From: Fidelibacterota bacterium UBA7301
GTDB taxonomy: Bacteria; Fidelibacterota; Marinisomatia; Marinisomatales; TCS55
Length of the DNA stretch: 64,000 bases
Assembly: GCA_002471845.1 (NCBI GenBank)
Contig: DKQT01000033.1
Coordinates: 1-64,000 of the forward strand
Direction of reading: 5' to 3'
The notes beneath the pieces were generated by a model. The model was not told the DNA's origin. It worked only from the letters and a program-made list of their open reading frames with translations, and did no database searches. Below, in pieces: positions 26,409-35,745 of this stretch; position 1 is the stretch's first letter, and every line of letters starts with the position of its first letter. The translations under genes and the position numbers were made by a program.

Positions 26409-27170
26409 TCAGTATTCTTTAAGAAAGGCCCGGGCTTTTTTGATCTGCTCCCAATCGGATAAGGGATCATTCCTGGAGGGGGTCATATTTGCTACTGCAT
26501 TCAAAAGTTTTAATGCCCCTTCCTTTTCTTTTTCTTTATAAAGCGCCTGGGCCAAGTACACTTTTTGCACCGGGGTTGCTTCCCCCGTGTTCACAGCCTT
26601 CTCCAACCACTTCACGGCTTCTTCATTATCCGGCCAAGAAAGTAAAAACGGAATATAAGGAGATTTATAATGGACGGCACCCAGCATAAAATATCCTCCA
26701 CCGTCCTCATAATTCGGGTCCAAACCAATAATTTTCAAGGCATGCTCTCTCATTTGGTCCGCCACCCCTTCCCGTGCAGCGGCCAGGATGCCGTACACCT
26801 CCGCCCAACTCCCCAAGTTTGTTAAATACCAGTAATGGAAATCGGGTCGTTTAGGATATTTTTTAATGAAGGTTACGGCCAGTTTTTTGGCTTCATTAAA
26901 AACAGTTTTTTGCTCGTCTTTTGTTCGAGCGACATATTTTCCTTTAAAGTAATAGGATTTTAATAATCCAATGGCAGCATCAATTTCGGTGTTTGGATCA
27001 TCCAAAGCCAATCGATAGTATTCAATCGCCTCACTGATGGCGCCCGGCTGGGCTTTATCCTCTCGGCTTCCTTCAGCGCGCCGATCATAGGCAGCTGCTC
27101 CTTTTTCCAGATTGGTTTGGCCTGCAAGGATTCCCATCCATGCCAAAAGGACCAACACAAAATTTTTCAT
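26409..27170 (-). CDS. Exported TPR-like protein
   Basis: 253 residues with a Sec signal (MKNFVLVLLAWMGILAGQ) and helical repeats typical of TPR proteins: AISEAIEYYRLALDDP, EEAVKWLEKAVNTGEA, PVQKVYLAQALYKEKEKEGA. The spacing resembles TatT-type periplasmic TPR proteins associated with TRAP transporters, but no transporter is nearby. It starts on the stop codon of the outer-membrane protein gene (TAATG), so the two are translationally coupled and may work together at the envelope. Confidence 0.75.
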   Translation of the reverse strand: MKNFVLVLLAWMGILAGQTNLEKGAAAYDRRAEGSREDKAQPGAISEAIEYYRLALDDPNTEIDAAIGLLKSYYFKGKYVARTKDEQKTVFNEAKKLAVTFIKKYPKRPDFHYWYLTNLGSWAEVYGILAAAREGVADQMREHALKIIGLDPNYEDGGGYFMLGAVHYKSPYIPFLLSWPDNEEAVKWLEKAVNTGEATPVQKVYLAQALYKEKEKEGALKLLNAVANMTPSRNDPLSDWEQIKKARAFLKEY

Positions 27171-27937
27171 TAAAAATATTCGATATAGGTGATCTTCATT
27201 TCACGCTGGAAATAATCCACTTTATCATCATCAAAAAGGAGATTGTTAAAATCCATTTCAATGTGGAGATGCTCAACAAAGGTCCAGCGGATGGCTGCGT
27301 TCAGGTATCCACCGCGGCTGATGGACATGGTCTTGGCCGTCATATCATTTTCATTCAGAGCTGCATTGTACTCCAATAGTAGGGATAATTCTGGGTTGAA
27401 CTCCATATCAAAACCGAAAAAATAATTTATATCTTTATCCCCATCATTCACTTCGATAAAATTATAATTTGATCCGGCGTGAACACCAATATTGCCAAGG
27501 GGAGTTTTCCAATTTTTGCTGGCAGCTAAATACAATCCCATGGCCTTTACATCATAGCGCATCAATGAATCAGCCGCGTTAAAATTTCCCATTCCTTGAG
27601 TATTCACCCCGAGAGAAAACCCGGGGACAGATTCGGTTTCATCTATGAGACGATATTTCAAATTTGCTTCGGGCCGGGGGTACCAGACCAGGCTGTCATC
27701 CCCGATAAGGTTAGCCGATCCAAATGATAGGCCAAACTGGAATCGATCCGTAATTCCTACACTTAATGATGAAGTTAAACCCCCGCCTTTTTGAACACGC
27801 ATTTGCATGGCATAGCTTCCTCTGACGAGAGTCCCTGCTGAAGGTACAGTGATAAGCGTAGTGGGGGGTGGATAGGATTGTGCCCATCCTATGGAAATTA
27901 ATACGACGATTATGGTCCAAGGTTTGAAAAACTTCAT
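27170..27937 (-). CDS. Probable outer-membrane beta-barrel protein
   Basis: 255 residues with a Sec signal ending at W-A-Q. The mature part is a chain of amphipathic strands with Gly and aromatic residues (for example SLSVGITDRFQFGLSFG, IGVHAGSNYNFIEV, ELSLLLEYNAAL) and ends in Phe, as outer-membrane barrels do. A strong GGAGG ribosome-binding site lies seven bases upstream of the start. No specific family was recognised. Confidence 0.65.
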   Translation of the reverse strand: MKFFKPWTIIVVLISIGWAQSYPPPTTLITVPSAGTLVRGSYAMQMRVQKGGGLTSSLSVGITDRFQFGLSFGSANLIGDDSLVWYPRPEANLKYRLIDETESVPGFSLGVNTQGMGNFNAADSLMRYDVKAMGLYLAASKNWKTPLGNIGVHAGSNYNFIEVNDGDKDINYFFGFDMEFNPELSLLLEYNAALNENDMTAKTMSISRGGYLNAAIRWTFVEHLHIEMDFNNLLFDDDKVDYFQREMKITYIEYF

Positions 27938-28001
27938 TCGATCCTCCGGTATGTGATTAGAGGGATAACAATTTACCTATTGTGTCGACCGCAATGCAAG
28001 T

Positions 28002-28946
28002 TCAGGGATAAATGCGTTCTCCATACTTGGAAGTAATGGTTTTTACCCTGAATTTGGGCATAGTAAGTTCCTCTTTCTCACCCACAATTATAAATTTAAC
28101 ACGTTGTTTTCCTATTTCAACCAAGTGGATCATTAAACTGTCTCCATTGGTTAAAACCATTAAATCGTAATTAGTTTTGGGAATGAAAACATCAAATGGA
28201 ATAGTGAGATCTTTTTCGCGGATATCTTCCAACAGTATGGATACTTCGTCCAACCGATTACCTAATCTCGGTGGGGGTGTTTTATACAATTGACCGGCGG
28301 GTGGTTGGGTTAATGCTGCGTGGCTCACTTCTTGTCCATACTGGTCATATTCCCAAATCTCCTTCCTTCCCGTAAGTAAATCTATTGAATAATCAAATCG
28401 GCGGATGACCTTAATCTCCGGGAAGGATGTCCACACTTCACCGCTGAGAAACCCAAGGTGATCATAGATAAATTCAATTTCACCGTATAGTTCACCTTGC
28501 ACATTGGAGAATTGAATTGATTCAATTTGATCCGTTTCGTTCAAGATGAATTTTGATTCCTGTCCATCAAAATATCCCCGACCTTGCTTACCCAATGCTT
28601 TCCGAAACTCTTCTGACCAGGGCTCATCTTTGCCGAACTGAATCAGGCTATCGGGCTTCTGGTCCGGGTTTAAAAAGTATCGCCGGATCAATTGTTTATC
28701 TTTCCCATATTCCAAAATTTCCCTTTTGGCTGATTCACCATCCCCATTGATCCATTCTTTCACTACCGGCATTTTCCTATCATTGTAAAAAACCTGCAAA
28801 TATGGTTCCCCAAAGCGGTGGGTAGCCAGTAAACGGTTATCGGCCACATAATCATGATCATCGGCATAAAAGCGCATAAAACTCACTTCAAGATTTTGTC
28901 CAAAATTAATACTGAGAAAAAAGTAAAGGGATAAACGGATTTTCAT
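28002..28946 (-). CDS. Exported protein of unknown function
   Basis: ATG 28946 gives a signal peptide (MKIRLSLYFFLSINFGQ) directly after the tgt stop. A longer frame from 29018 would overlap tgt and bury the signal, so it is rejected. The mature protein has repeated short strands of the type LIRRYFLNPDQKPDSLIQFG and EYDQYGQEVSHA, reminiscent of MORN/YD-like antiparallel repeats seen in toxin-immunity-like and envelope proteins, then a C-terminal domain with TNGDSLMIHLVE. Family not recognised. Confidence 0.65.
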   Translation of the reverse strand: MKIRLSLYFFLSINFGQNLEVSFMRFYADDHDYVADNRLLATHRFGEPYLQVFYNDRKMPVVKEWINGDGESAKREILEYGKDKQLIRRYFLNPDQKPDSLIQFGKDEPWSEEFRKALGKQGRGYFDGQESKFILNETDQIESIQFSNVQGELYGEIEFIYDHLGFLSGEVWTSFPEIKVIRRFDYSIDLLTGRKEIWEYDQYGQEVSHAALTQPPAGQLYKTPPPRLGNRLDEVSILLEDIREKDLTIPFDVFIPKTNYDLMVLTNGDSLMIHLVEIGKQRVKFIIVGEKEELTMPKFRVKTITSKYGERIYP

Positions 28947-28947
28947 T

Positions 28948-30084
28948 CTACATGCCCTCATAGTCCGCCATTTTGTCCAAATAGGTGTTTGACCAGATTC
29001 CAAATTCGCCTGATTCAATCTTGGTGCGCATTTTTTCCATTAGAGACATATAATAGGTCAAATTATGGATGGTACCCAAGCGTAAACCCAACACTTCTTT
29101 AATATTATATAAGTGACGAAGGTAAGCCCGTGTAAAGTTTTGACAGGTATAACAATTGCATTCAGGGTCTAACGCTTCAAATGCTTCTTTGTGAGATCGG
29201 TTACCGATGTTCACAATACCCCCACTGGTGAACAGTTGTCCATTACGTGCATTTCGTGTTGGAAGAACACAGTCAAACATATCCATACCGCGCTGGACAG
29301 ATTTTATCAGATCCGTAGGACGACCTATACCCATGAGGTAACGCGGTTGATCGTCCGGAAGTATACTATCCATTTGTTCTATCGTTTCAAACATGGCATT
29401 TTTTTCTTCACCCACAGCAAGTCCGCCAATAGCAATACCGCAATCGGCATAGGGAATTAATTCTTCCACACTTTGTTTCCGCAGTTGTTCGTACACGCTG
29501 CCTTGAACGATAGGAAAAAGTGTCTGTTTCCAATCGTATAAAGGTTTATTGTTATTTAAAAATTCCTGACATCGTTCAATCCAAAGGGTAGTTCGGCCCA
29601 CAGCTTTTGCCACTGTTTTTTCGTCTGACTTCCCCGGTGGACACTCATCAAATGCCATGATAATATCCGATCCTAAATACCGCTGGATATCCATGGAAAA
29701 TTCCGGTGTAAAAAAATGTCGGCTCCCATCTAAATGATTTTGGAATTCCACGCCTTCATCGGATATCTTATTCAATTTGGCCAATGAAAAAACCTGGAAT
29801 CCTCCACTGTCTGTCAGAATAGACCTGTCCCAGTTCATGAATGAATGGAGGCTCCCGGCCCGGTGAATCAGTTCATGGTCTGGGCGGATATATAAATGGT
29901 AAGTATTCCCCAGAATAATTTGAGCATCCAAGTGGTAAAGGACTTCGGGGTCTATTGTTTTCACCGCTCCCTGGGTACCGATGGGCATAAAGACCGGTGT
30001 TTGGATTTCGCTATGATGTGTTTTGAGGATTCCCCGCCGGGCCGAAGTGCCGGCGTTTGAATGGGAAATTGTGAACTGCATCAA
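28948..30084 (-). CDS. tgt: tRNA-guanine transglycosylase
   Basis: Exchanges guanine-34 for preQ1 in queuosine tRNAs. 378 residues. ILTDSGGFQVFSL contains the substrate-binding Asp, the VLPTRNARNGQLF loop recognises the anticodon, and the zinc site CNCYTCQNFTRAYLRHL is complete. Together with queG at 21 kb it covers two steps of queuosine formation, although the genes are in separate units. Confidence 0.97.
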   Translation of the reverse strand: MMQFTISHSNAGTSARRGILKTHHSEIQTPVFMPIGTQGAVKTIDPEVLYHLDAQIILGNTYHLYIRPDHELIHRAGSLHSFMNWDRSILTDSGGFQVFSLAKLNKISDEGVEFQNHLDGSRHFFTPEFSMDIQRYLGSDIIMAFDECPPGKSDEKTVAKAVGRTTLWIERCQEFLNNNKPLYDWKQTLFPIVQGSVYEQLRKQSVEELIPYADCGIAIGGLAVGEEKNAMFETIEQMDSILPDDQPRYLMGIGRPTDLIKSVQRGMDMFDCVLPTRNARNGQLFTSGGIVNIGNRSHKEAFEALDPECNCYTCQNFTRAYLRHLYNIKEVLGLRLGTIHNLTYYMSLMEKMRTKIESGEFGIWSNTYLDKMADYEGM

Positions 30085-30091
30085 ATAGTTT

Positions 30092-30115
30092 ACCCCGAAT
30101 AGGGGTTAAAACCCC
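30092..30115. repeat. Mutually exclusive short hairpins (CCCC/GGGG/CCCC)
   Basis: ACCCC-GAATA-GGGGT at 30092-30106 is followed by a further CCCC at 30112-30115 that can pair with the same GGGG. It lies just upstream of tgt on its 5' side, so it could lie in the tgt leader. Function unknown. Confidence 0.3.
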
Positions 30116-30196
30116 AACTTTGGTACTTTTTACTCAATCTCCCGCCATAAATGAGGGGTAATAGAATTCACTAATTACACTTATTATTGCATACTT

Positions 30197-30218
30197 ACCC
30201 CATCCTTCAGGATGGGGT
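30197..30218. repeat. Extragenic palindrome ACCCCATCC/GGATGGGGT
   Basis: A perfect 9-bp inverted repeat with a TTCA loop between radA and tgt. No T-run follows on either strand. Its arms resemble the hairpin at 25669-25689, suggesting a small REP-like element family. Confidence 0.45.
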
Positions 30219-30229
30219 GTGAACATACT

Positions 30230-30253
30230 AAAAAATCGGGGACTTATTCCCGA
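30230..30253 (-). terminator. Intrinsic terminator after radA
   Basis: On the minus strand TCGGG (30253-30249) pairs with CCCGA (30240-30236) around an 8-base loop and is followed by six T (30235-30230). It ends the radA transcript before tgt. Confidence 0.7.
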
Positions 30254-30276
30254 ATGATCATTTCGAATCGGACTCA

Positions 30277-31632
30277 TTAAAACAAATGTTGAAACGCTTC
30301 ACCCACATTGGATACGCCGAATATTTTTATACCCTTCGGTGCCTTTTTCATCCGTTTCACGTTCGCCGCCGGGGCAATCACTGATTTGAATCCTAAGGAT
30401 TTTGCTTCACTTATCCGTGCATCCAACCGGCTCACAGAACGGACCTCCCCCCCAAGTCCGACTTCCCCAATTAGAACGACTGATTCTGAAATGAGTTTAT
30501 CCCTGGCCCCTGAGGCCACCGCCGTGATCACCGCCAAGTCTGCCGCCGGATCGTCCACTTTGAGTCCACCAACCAGATTGACAAATACGTCCTTGGTCCC
30601 CATATGGGTTCCTAATCGTTTCTCAAGGACAGCCAGAAGCATAGCCAAGCGTTTAAAATCGAAACCGTTAACATTACGTTGTGGTGTACCAAAATTGGCA
30701 TTGGAAACTAGGGCTTGAACTTCCACCAAGATGGGGCGGCTCCCTTCCAAAGAGGGGAAAATGGTCGAACCGGTGATATCGTCCTGGCGCTCAGCCAAGA
30801 ACAATTCAGAGGGATTATCCACTTCCACCAGTCCGCCAGCTTCCATCTGGAAAATGCCCACTTCATTGGTGGTACCAAAACGATTTTTTGCTGAACGAAG
30901 AACCCGGTGATCGTGGCGGTCATCCCCTTCAAGATAAAGGACCGTGTCCACCATATGTTCCAGCATTTTCGGTCCGGCAATTATTCCTTCTTTGGTCACA
31001 TGCCCTACAATAATTACAGCAATATTGCGCTGTTTGGATAATTGGAGGAGCTGCTGGCCGCATTCCCGAATCTGGCTCACAGAACCGGGAAGAGAATCCA
31101 GTTCATCGCTGAAAACGGTTTGGATGGAATCCACCACAACCAATTCCGATTGGACCAACGAAATCTGGTCTAAAATTCCTTCAATCCTATTTTCCGATGA
31201 TAGGTGCAGTGTTTTAGAATTCACACCCAGCCGCCGAGCCCTGAGACCAACCTGGTCTTCACTCTCTTCTGCAGATACATAAAGCACCGGTTTTTGAATG
31301 GCGGGTAAAATTTGAAGCGCCAGGGTGGATTTCCCGATCCCCGGGTTGCCGCCCAATAAAATGAGTGACCCCGGTAAAAGGCCGCCGCCCAGAACACGAT
31401 CCATTTCAGAAATCCCCGTGGGAATTCGATTTACCTCTCCGCCGTGAAGAACATCCGCCAATTTGCGTGAATCTCGTGGTTGACCATTGCCGCCTTTTTT
31501 ACGGTTTTTGGCAACTTTATATTCACCAAGCGTACCCCACTCATTGCAGGAGGGACATTGACCGTACCACTTGGGGTGGTCATCCCCGCAGGCGGAACAC
31601 AGGTATACAGTTTTAGATTTTAATTTGGACAT
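30277..31632 (-). CDS. radA: DNA repair protein RadA/Sms
   Basis: 451 residues, a RecA-like branch-migration helicase. An N-terminal zinc finger (CSACGDDHPKWYGQCPSC) is followed by Walker A GGNPGIGKSTL, the RadA motif KNRFG, and a C-terminal Lon-protease-like domain (GGLKVDDPAADLAV, GEVGLGGEVRSV). All expected parts are present and in order. Confidence 0.97.
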   Translation of the reverse strand: MSKLKSKTVYLCSACGDDHPKWYGQCPSCNEWGTLGEYKVAKNRKKGGNGQPRDSRKLADVLHGGEVNRIPTGISEMDRVLGGGLLPGSLILLGGNPGIGKSTLALQILPAIQKPVLYVSAEESEDQVGLRARRLGVNSKTLHLSSENRIEGILDQISLVQSELVVVDSIQTVFSDELDSLPGSVSQIRECGQQLLQLSKQRNIAVIIVGHVTKEGIIAGPKMLEHMVDTVLYLEGDDRHDHRVLRSAKNRFGTTNEVGIFQMEAGGLVEVDNPSELFLAERQDDITGSTIFPSLEGSRPILVEVQALVSNANFGTPQRNVNGFDFKRLAMLLAVLEKRLGTHMGTKDVFVNLVGGLKVDDPAADLAVITAVASGARDKLISESVVLIGEVGLGGEVRSVSRLDARISEAKSLGFKSVIAPAANVKRMKKAPKGIKIFGVSNVGEAFQHLF

Positions 31633-31691
31633 TTTGAGGGGAGAAATTGAGTCTGGCTGGAAGTAGAATCAAGCTGAAAGGCAGAATTAAT

Positions 31692-34600
31692 CTACCAGTC
31701 ATACCCCATGGATAAATACCATTGGGGTTTGGAGAAACCGCTGTCGGTCCAATCATAGGCCGCTTCCAGGCGCAATAAAAATATAAAAGGTATTTTGATT
31801 CCATAACCGATAGAGCGCACCCAAGGCGAAAATTTTTCAGGAAGGTTGCTGCCGTATTTAGCCTGCAAATAGGCAAAATCTGAAAACTCGCGGGGGTCGT
31901 CCCAGGCAGCGCCAATATCCATAAATATATGTCCCCGGATATTGCCTAAAATCATCTTTGCCGGGAATCCCAGCTGAAAATATTGAATAAATGGAAAGCG
32001 AAATTCAAGATTCGCCAGCAATACATTGGTTCCGAATCTTTCTGAGAAGCGGGCGCCCCGCAATGGATAAGCAAATTCTGAAAAATATATATCCTGCAAA
32101 AGTGTATTATTTCTACTGTCCAAGATAACATTACGCCACCTGCTTTCTCCTGTTTCGCCATCTTTCATACCATTGGTTGTGCCCGTTCCCCAAATCCAAT
32201 TTTGTATGCCTCCTAAAAAATATTTCTGCGGATTTTTCCCCGTACTGGTACCAAAATATAAGCGTCCAGCAAATGAATAATCACGTGTAACCATTTGGTA
32301 TTTACGCATATCAATTTTCAGTTTTTGGTAAGAAATCCCCTTATCACCCATAGGAGGACTGATTTCCAACGTAGTATTCTGACGGAATCCATCTACAGGA
32401 CCGGTATAACCGGATACGGAATTATCATACACATAGCTAAGGGTGGGATTTGCGGAAATAAAACCATCATTATTAATTATATCGGTTTTATTCAAGTAAG
32501 GGTCAATTTGAAACAATTTATAATCCAGGTTGTGAATGATCACGCCTGCATCAAGGCGATGAAAACGATTGAAAGGCCGTGAGGCCATGGCTGCAAAGCC
32601 CAGATGACGCATCCGGGCTGTCAAATCGGTTATCATTCCAATATCGTTTAAAGCATAACCGGCAAAAAAGAAATCCGCTTGATGGAAAAGGGTAAAATAA
32701 TAATCCATGCGGTTTTTCAGGTAAGCGTAATTCAAATAATAATCACTGTTCTGGAGAGAAATTTGGGATTCCATTGCTAAGGAAATCTGGTGGTCACCCA
32801 TGAGATCACTGAAATAAAACACAAGTAATCCCTGGAGGCCAAATACATTATTATAGCCGGCGGCTCCCTGGGCCACATCTAAACTAAAACGGGTTTTGTA
32901 CACTTGGGGAATATAATCACCATCATCTTTTTTATAGACTGAATCGGGTTTAGACTCCAAAGGCTGATCAGCAAGATCCCGATTATTGTAATGTTCGTAT
33001 TCCCAAGCAAAAATATAGGTGGAATAATCGGTGGTATTTACGTCGCTGCCCTTGCGTTTATGCTGCCTTAAATCAACCAGATCCTCCGTTTTATTTTTTG
33101 GTGGGTTGGCAATAAAGTTAGTCGGCTCTACCAAGGTTGAATCCAGATCAAGGGGGTTATTGAGGCGGTAAACATCCCATCCCAACCCGGAGTAACCGGA
33201 AAATACCATGGTTCCATCATCCTCCGTTAAACTCAACTGAAAGAGTCCCGTGAGCAGATTGGTTACAGGCAATCCTTCATTTGTATTTAAATCGTGACGG
33301 AAAAGATTCCACGTTCCCTGGTAATCTGCTGTGTAAAAAAGTGTATTAGCCGTCCTGGCAAAAATCGGGTAATTTTCATCATAACTGGTATTGGTGATTC
33401 GGCTTACATCTCCAGATGAAATATCTATGGTATAAATATCACGCTGATCATAATTATGTTCAAGCATATCCTTGGCTGTAGTGGCATCGCGGTTGGATTT
33501 ATTACCGCGGTCCGAAACAAAGGCAATCTTTTTTCCATCTGGGCTCCAGGACGGTTCTGTATCGGAATAAACGTCATCTGTAATATTGGTTATCTCTTTG
33601 GTATCCAAATCATAACTGTAAATGTCACTGGCGCCACCTTCATTGCCTACAAAAGCCAGTTGCCGGCCATCGGGACCCCATGCAGCGGTAAAAACACCAT
33701 CTAACTCAAATCCGATTTTTTCCTGTTTCCCTGTATTAACATCAATTAAATATAGAGCATCATGGGCACCGGCTTTCACCGCGATAACAATCTGTTTGCT
33801 ATCCGGAGACCAGGTTATCCCCGGCTGTAAAAATTTCAATTCTTCAAAATTGATAGAGCGGCTTCCTTTTACCAATCGTTTGATTTTTTTACCCGAAACC
33901 GCGTCCAGAATATAAATATCCATATATCCCGACCGGTCGGATAAGACAGCGATTTTGCTCCCATCCGGTGAAATGGTGGGCGAAACATTATAAAAGTTAT
34001 TTCCTTCTTTATGGTCTGTCAGGCGTTTAGCGATATCTTTTACCTCATCCCGCCCGGCTACATCGGGAAAGTATTCTTTCTTGATATATTTATGCCATTG
34101 TTCCGTCAATTCTTCGAAGTCCATGCCCAGTGCTTCCTTGAAGCCCCTCTCCGCGGAGCTGCGCCGTTTCATAGCCTGAAAAATTTCACCTATTTTTTCT
34201 CGGCCGTACTTTTCAGCAATAAAACGCCATACAGATTGACCGCCCTTATATGCTAAAAAATATTCCAGTTCACGGATTGTCGGAATACGTTCATTAATGG
34301 CCAAATCACGAATCGTCATATCCGCTTGAGTGTCCCAATTCATAGACAGATATTCCGCCAGCCCTTCGTTTGCCCATAATGGAATCTGCAGTGTCATCTG
34401 GTTAGAAATCACATTTTGCATTCTACCGCCATAAATTAGATCATTAATCATGGCATGGACCAATTCATGGTGAATCACATGGCGAAATACTTCATAGTTT
34501 CCTTCGAAGGGAATCACCACGCGGTTTTTAAATAATTCGGTTACACCCCCAATCCCTTCCTGCATATACTGGGCAATAACATTCGTCTGTTGAAATTCAT

Positions 34601-34862
34601 TATGAGAGTGATAAATAATGATAGGGACACGTTTTTTTATATTCCAGCGCAAGTGTTTGGCAATCTGTTCGTAGGCTTCACTTGCCACTTCCATTGTAAA
34701 ATGGGCCAATTCAATTTCATCCCCGTAGTAATAAACATCAAATTCAGGTGAAGAGATATAATTCCAATCGTAATCCCTGTATTGAACCTTATTTTGTCCA
34801 AAGGATTGGGCATTGAGCAGCGATGATAGGCCCAAGAGCAGAATGAAAATTATCTGTTTCAT
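31692..34862 (-). CDS. Gluzincin peptidase / TolB-type propeller / outer-membrane barrel fusion
   Basis: 1056 residues. Signal peptide 1-19. Residues about 30-270 form a peptidase MA-like metalloprotease domain with HHELVHAM (His132, Glu133, His136) and the third ligand region NEGLAEYLS (near 166-171). Residues about 285-600 hold repeated PDGxxIAFxSDRxGxxDIY units of a TolB-like WD40 propeller (SPTISPDGSKIAVLSDRSG, SWSPDGKKIAFVSDRG). From about 650 to the end, strands rich in aromatic residues and a terminal Trp (YLSMGYDW) look like an Omp85/D15-type barrel. Probably anchored in the outer membrane with the protease domain exposed to periplasm or outside. Confidence 0.8.
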   Translation of the reverse strand: MKQIIFILLLGLSSLLNAQSFGQNKVQYRDYDWNYISSPEFDVYYYGDEIELAHFTMEVASEAYEQIAKHLRWNIKKRVPIIIYHSHNEFQQTNVIAQYMQEGIGGVTELFKNRVVIPFEGNYEVFRHVIHHELVHAMINDLIYGGRMQNVISNQMTLQIPLWANEGLAEYLSMNWDTQADMTIRDLAINERIPTIRELEYFLAYKGGQSVWRFIAEKYGREKIGEIFQAMKRRSSAERGFKEALGMDFEELTEQWHKYIKKEYFPDVAGRDEVKDIAKRLTDHKEGNNFYNVSPTISPDGSKIAVLSDRSGYMDIYILDAVSGKKIKRLVKGSRSINFEELKFLQPGITWSPDSKQIVIAVKAGAHDALYLIDVNTGKQEKIGFELDGVFTAAWGPDGRQLAFVGNEGGASDIYSYDLDTKEITNITDDVYSDTEPSWSPDGKKIAFVSDRGNKSNRDATTAKDMLEHNYDQRDIYTIDISSGDVSRITNTSYDENYPIFARTANTLFYTADYQGTWNLFRHDLNTNEGLPVTNLLTGLFQLSLTEDDGTMVFSGYSGLGWDVYRLNNPLDLDSTLVEPTNFIANPPKNKTEDLVDLRQHKRKGSDVNTTDYSTYIFAWEYEHYNNRDLADQPLESKPDSVYKKDDGDYIPQVYKTRFSLDVAQGAAGYNNVFGLQGLLVFYFSDLMGDHQISLAMESQISLQNSDYYLNYAYLKNRMDYYFTLFHQADFFFAGYALNDIGMITDLTARMRHLGFAAMASRPFNRFHRLDAGVIIHNLDYKLFQIDPYLNKTDIINNDGFISANPTLSYVYDNSVSGYTGPVDGFRQNTTLEISPPMGDKGISYQKLKIDMRKYQMVTRDYSFAGRLYFGTSTGKNPQKYFLGGIQNWIWGTGTTNGMKDGETGESRWRNVILDSRNNTLLQDIYFSEFAYPLRGARFSERFGTNVLLANLEFRFPFIQYFQLGFPAKMILGNIRGHIFMDIGAAWDDPREFSDFAYLQAKYGSNLPEKFSPWVRSIGYGIKIPFIFLLRLEAAYDWTDSGFSKPQWYLSMGYDW

Positions 34863-34961
34863 ACTTTTATATAATTGAATTTAATCCGATAGTTCCTGAA
34901 TTTCGACGATAATCCACGGAAAATGTTAAAAAAAATATCAATAATTTTTCTAGTTTCAGGA

Positions 34962-34991
34962 TTGACTGACCCCTCGGGGAAATAGTATTTT
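34962..34991 (+). promoter_or_regulatory. Candidate promoter for lpxH
   Basis: TTGACT at 34962-34967 and TATTTT at 34986-34991 are 18 bases apart, in the divergent region between the protease-barrel gene and lpxH. CCCCTCGGGG lies in the spacer. Transcription from here would begin at or next to the lpxH ATG (34999), so the message would be nearly leaderless; no Shine-Dalgarno is seen. Confidence 0.35.
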
Positions 34992-34998
34992 ATCCACC

Positions 34999-35745
34999 AT
35001 GGATTTGCCTGTCTATTTTATTTCAGACATTCATTTGATGCTGAAAAAATCGGATTCCGAAGTAAGGCGCCAGAATATTTTATTCCAATTCCTTCGACAT
35101 GTGAAGGAATCCGGCGGTACATTAGTCATTAATGGCGACCTCTTCGATTTCTATTTTGAATACAAGGATGTAATTCCAAAGAGTTACGTTCCTTTTTACC
35201 ATGAAATACTAAAACTGCGGGAAGCGGGTGTAAAAGTCCATTTCATCCTGGGGAATCATGATTACTGGGTCAGGGATTTTATTACCGAAACCCTGTTTGA
35301 TCATACTTATTCTTCTGATATTAGTTTCGAAGTAAATAGCAAAAAGTTTTTTGTAACCCACGGCGATGGTTATTTATCCTGGGATACGGGTTACCGATTG
35401 CTGAAAGGGTTTATCCGTTCCCGGTTATTTATGTGGACCTATCGCTGGCTACATCCAAGAATGGGGTATGTTTTCGCCAGGTGGATTTCAAAAAAGGGCG
35501 AACACTATCACCATTCAGATGAATACAATAAAAAGATTACTGATGAAATGGCCATCCATGCCCAAAAAAGGATTGCAGAAGGATTTGACTATTTTATTAC
35601 GGGTCATTACCACCAGGCAAAGGAATTACCTCTAAATGGTGGTAAATTGCTTATTCTTGGAGACTGGCTTAGCTTTTTTTCATATGCAAAATTTGACGGC
35701 CACGATCTAAAATTACATTTCTGGAAACATAATGAAGCGCCATAG
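34999..35745 (+). CDS. lpxH: UDP-2,3-diacylglucosamine pyrophosphatase-like metallophosphatase (LpxH)
   Basis: 248 residues of the calcineurin-like fold: DIHL, GDLFDFYFEY, LGNHDYWVRDF, THGDGY and TGHYHQA supply the di-metal site. The order and the FDFY-E segment fit LpxH/LpxH2, which cleaves UDP-diacylglucosamine to lipid X in lipid A synthesis. This fits a genome with Kdo and Lpt genes. The 3' end overlaps the next gene by 14 bases. Confidence 0.8.
   Translation: MDLPVYFISDIHLMLKKSDSEVRRQNILFQFLRHVKESGGTLVINGDLFDFYFEYKDVIPKSYVPFYHEILKLREAGVKVHFILGNHDYWVRDFITETLFDHTYSSDISFEVNSKKFFVTHGDGYLSWDTGYRLLKGFIRSRLFMWTYRWLHPRMGYVFARWISKKGEHYHHSDEYNKKITDEMAIHAQKRIAEGFDYFITGHYHQAKELPLNGGKLLILGDWLSFFSYAKFDGHDLKLHFWKHNEAP

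Noticed and set aside
28947..29018. Longer start for the exported protein downstream of tgt
   Set aside because: It would overlap tgt coding sequence and place the signal peptide internally; ATG 28946 fits better.
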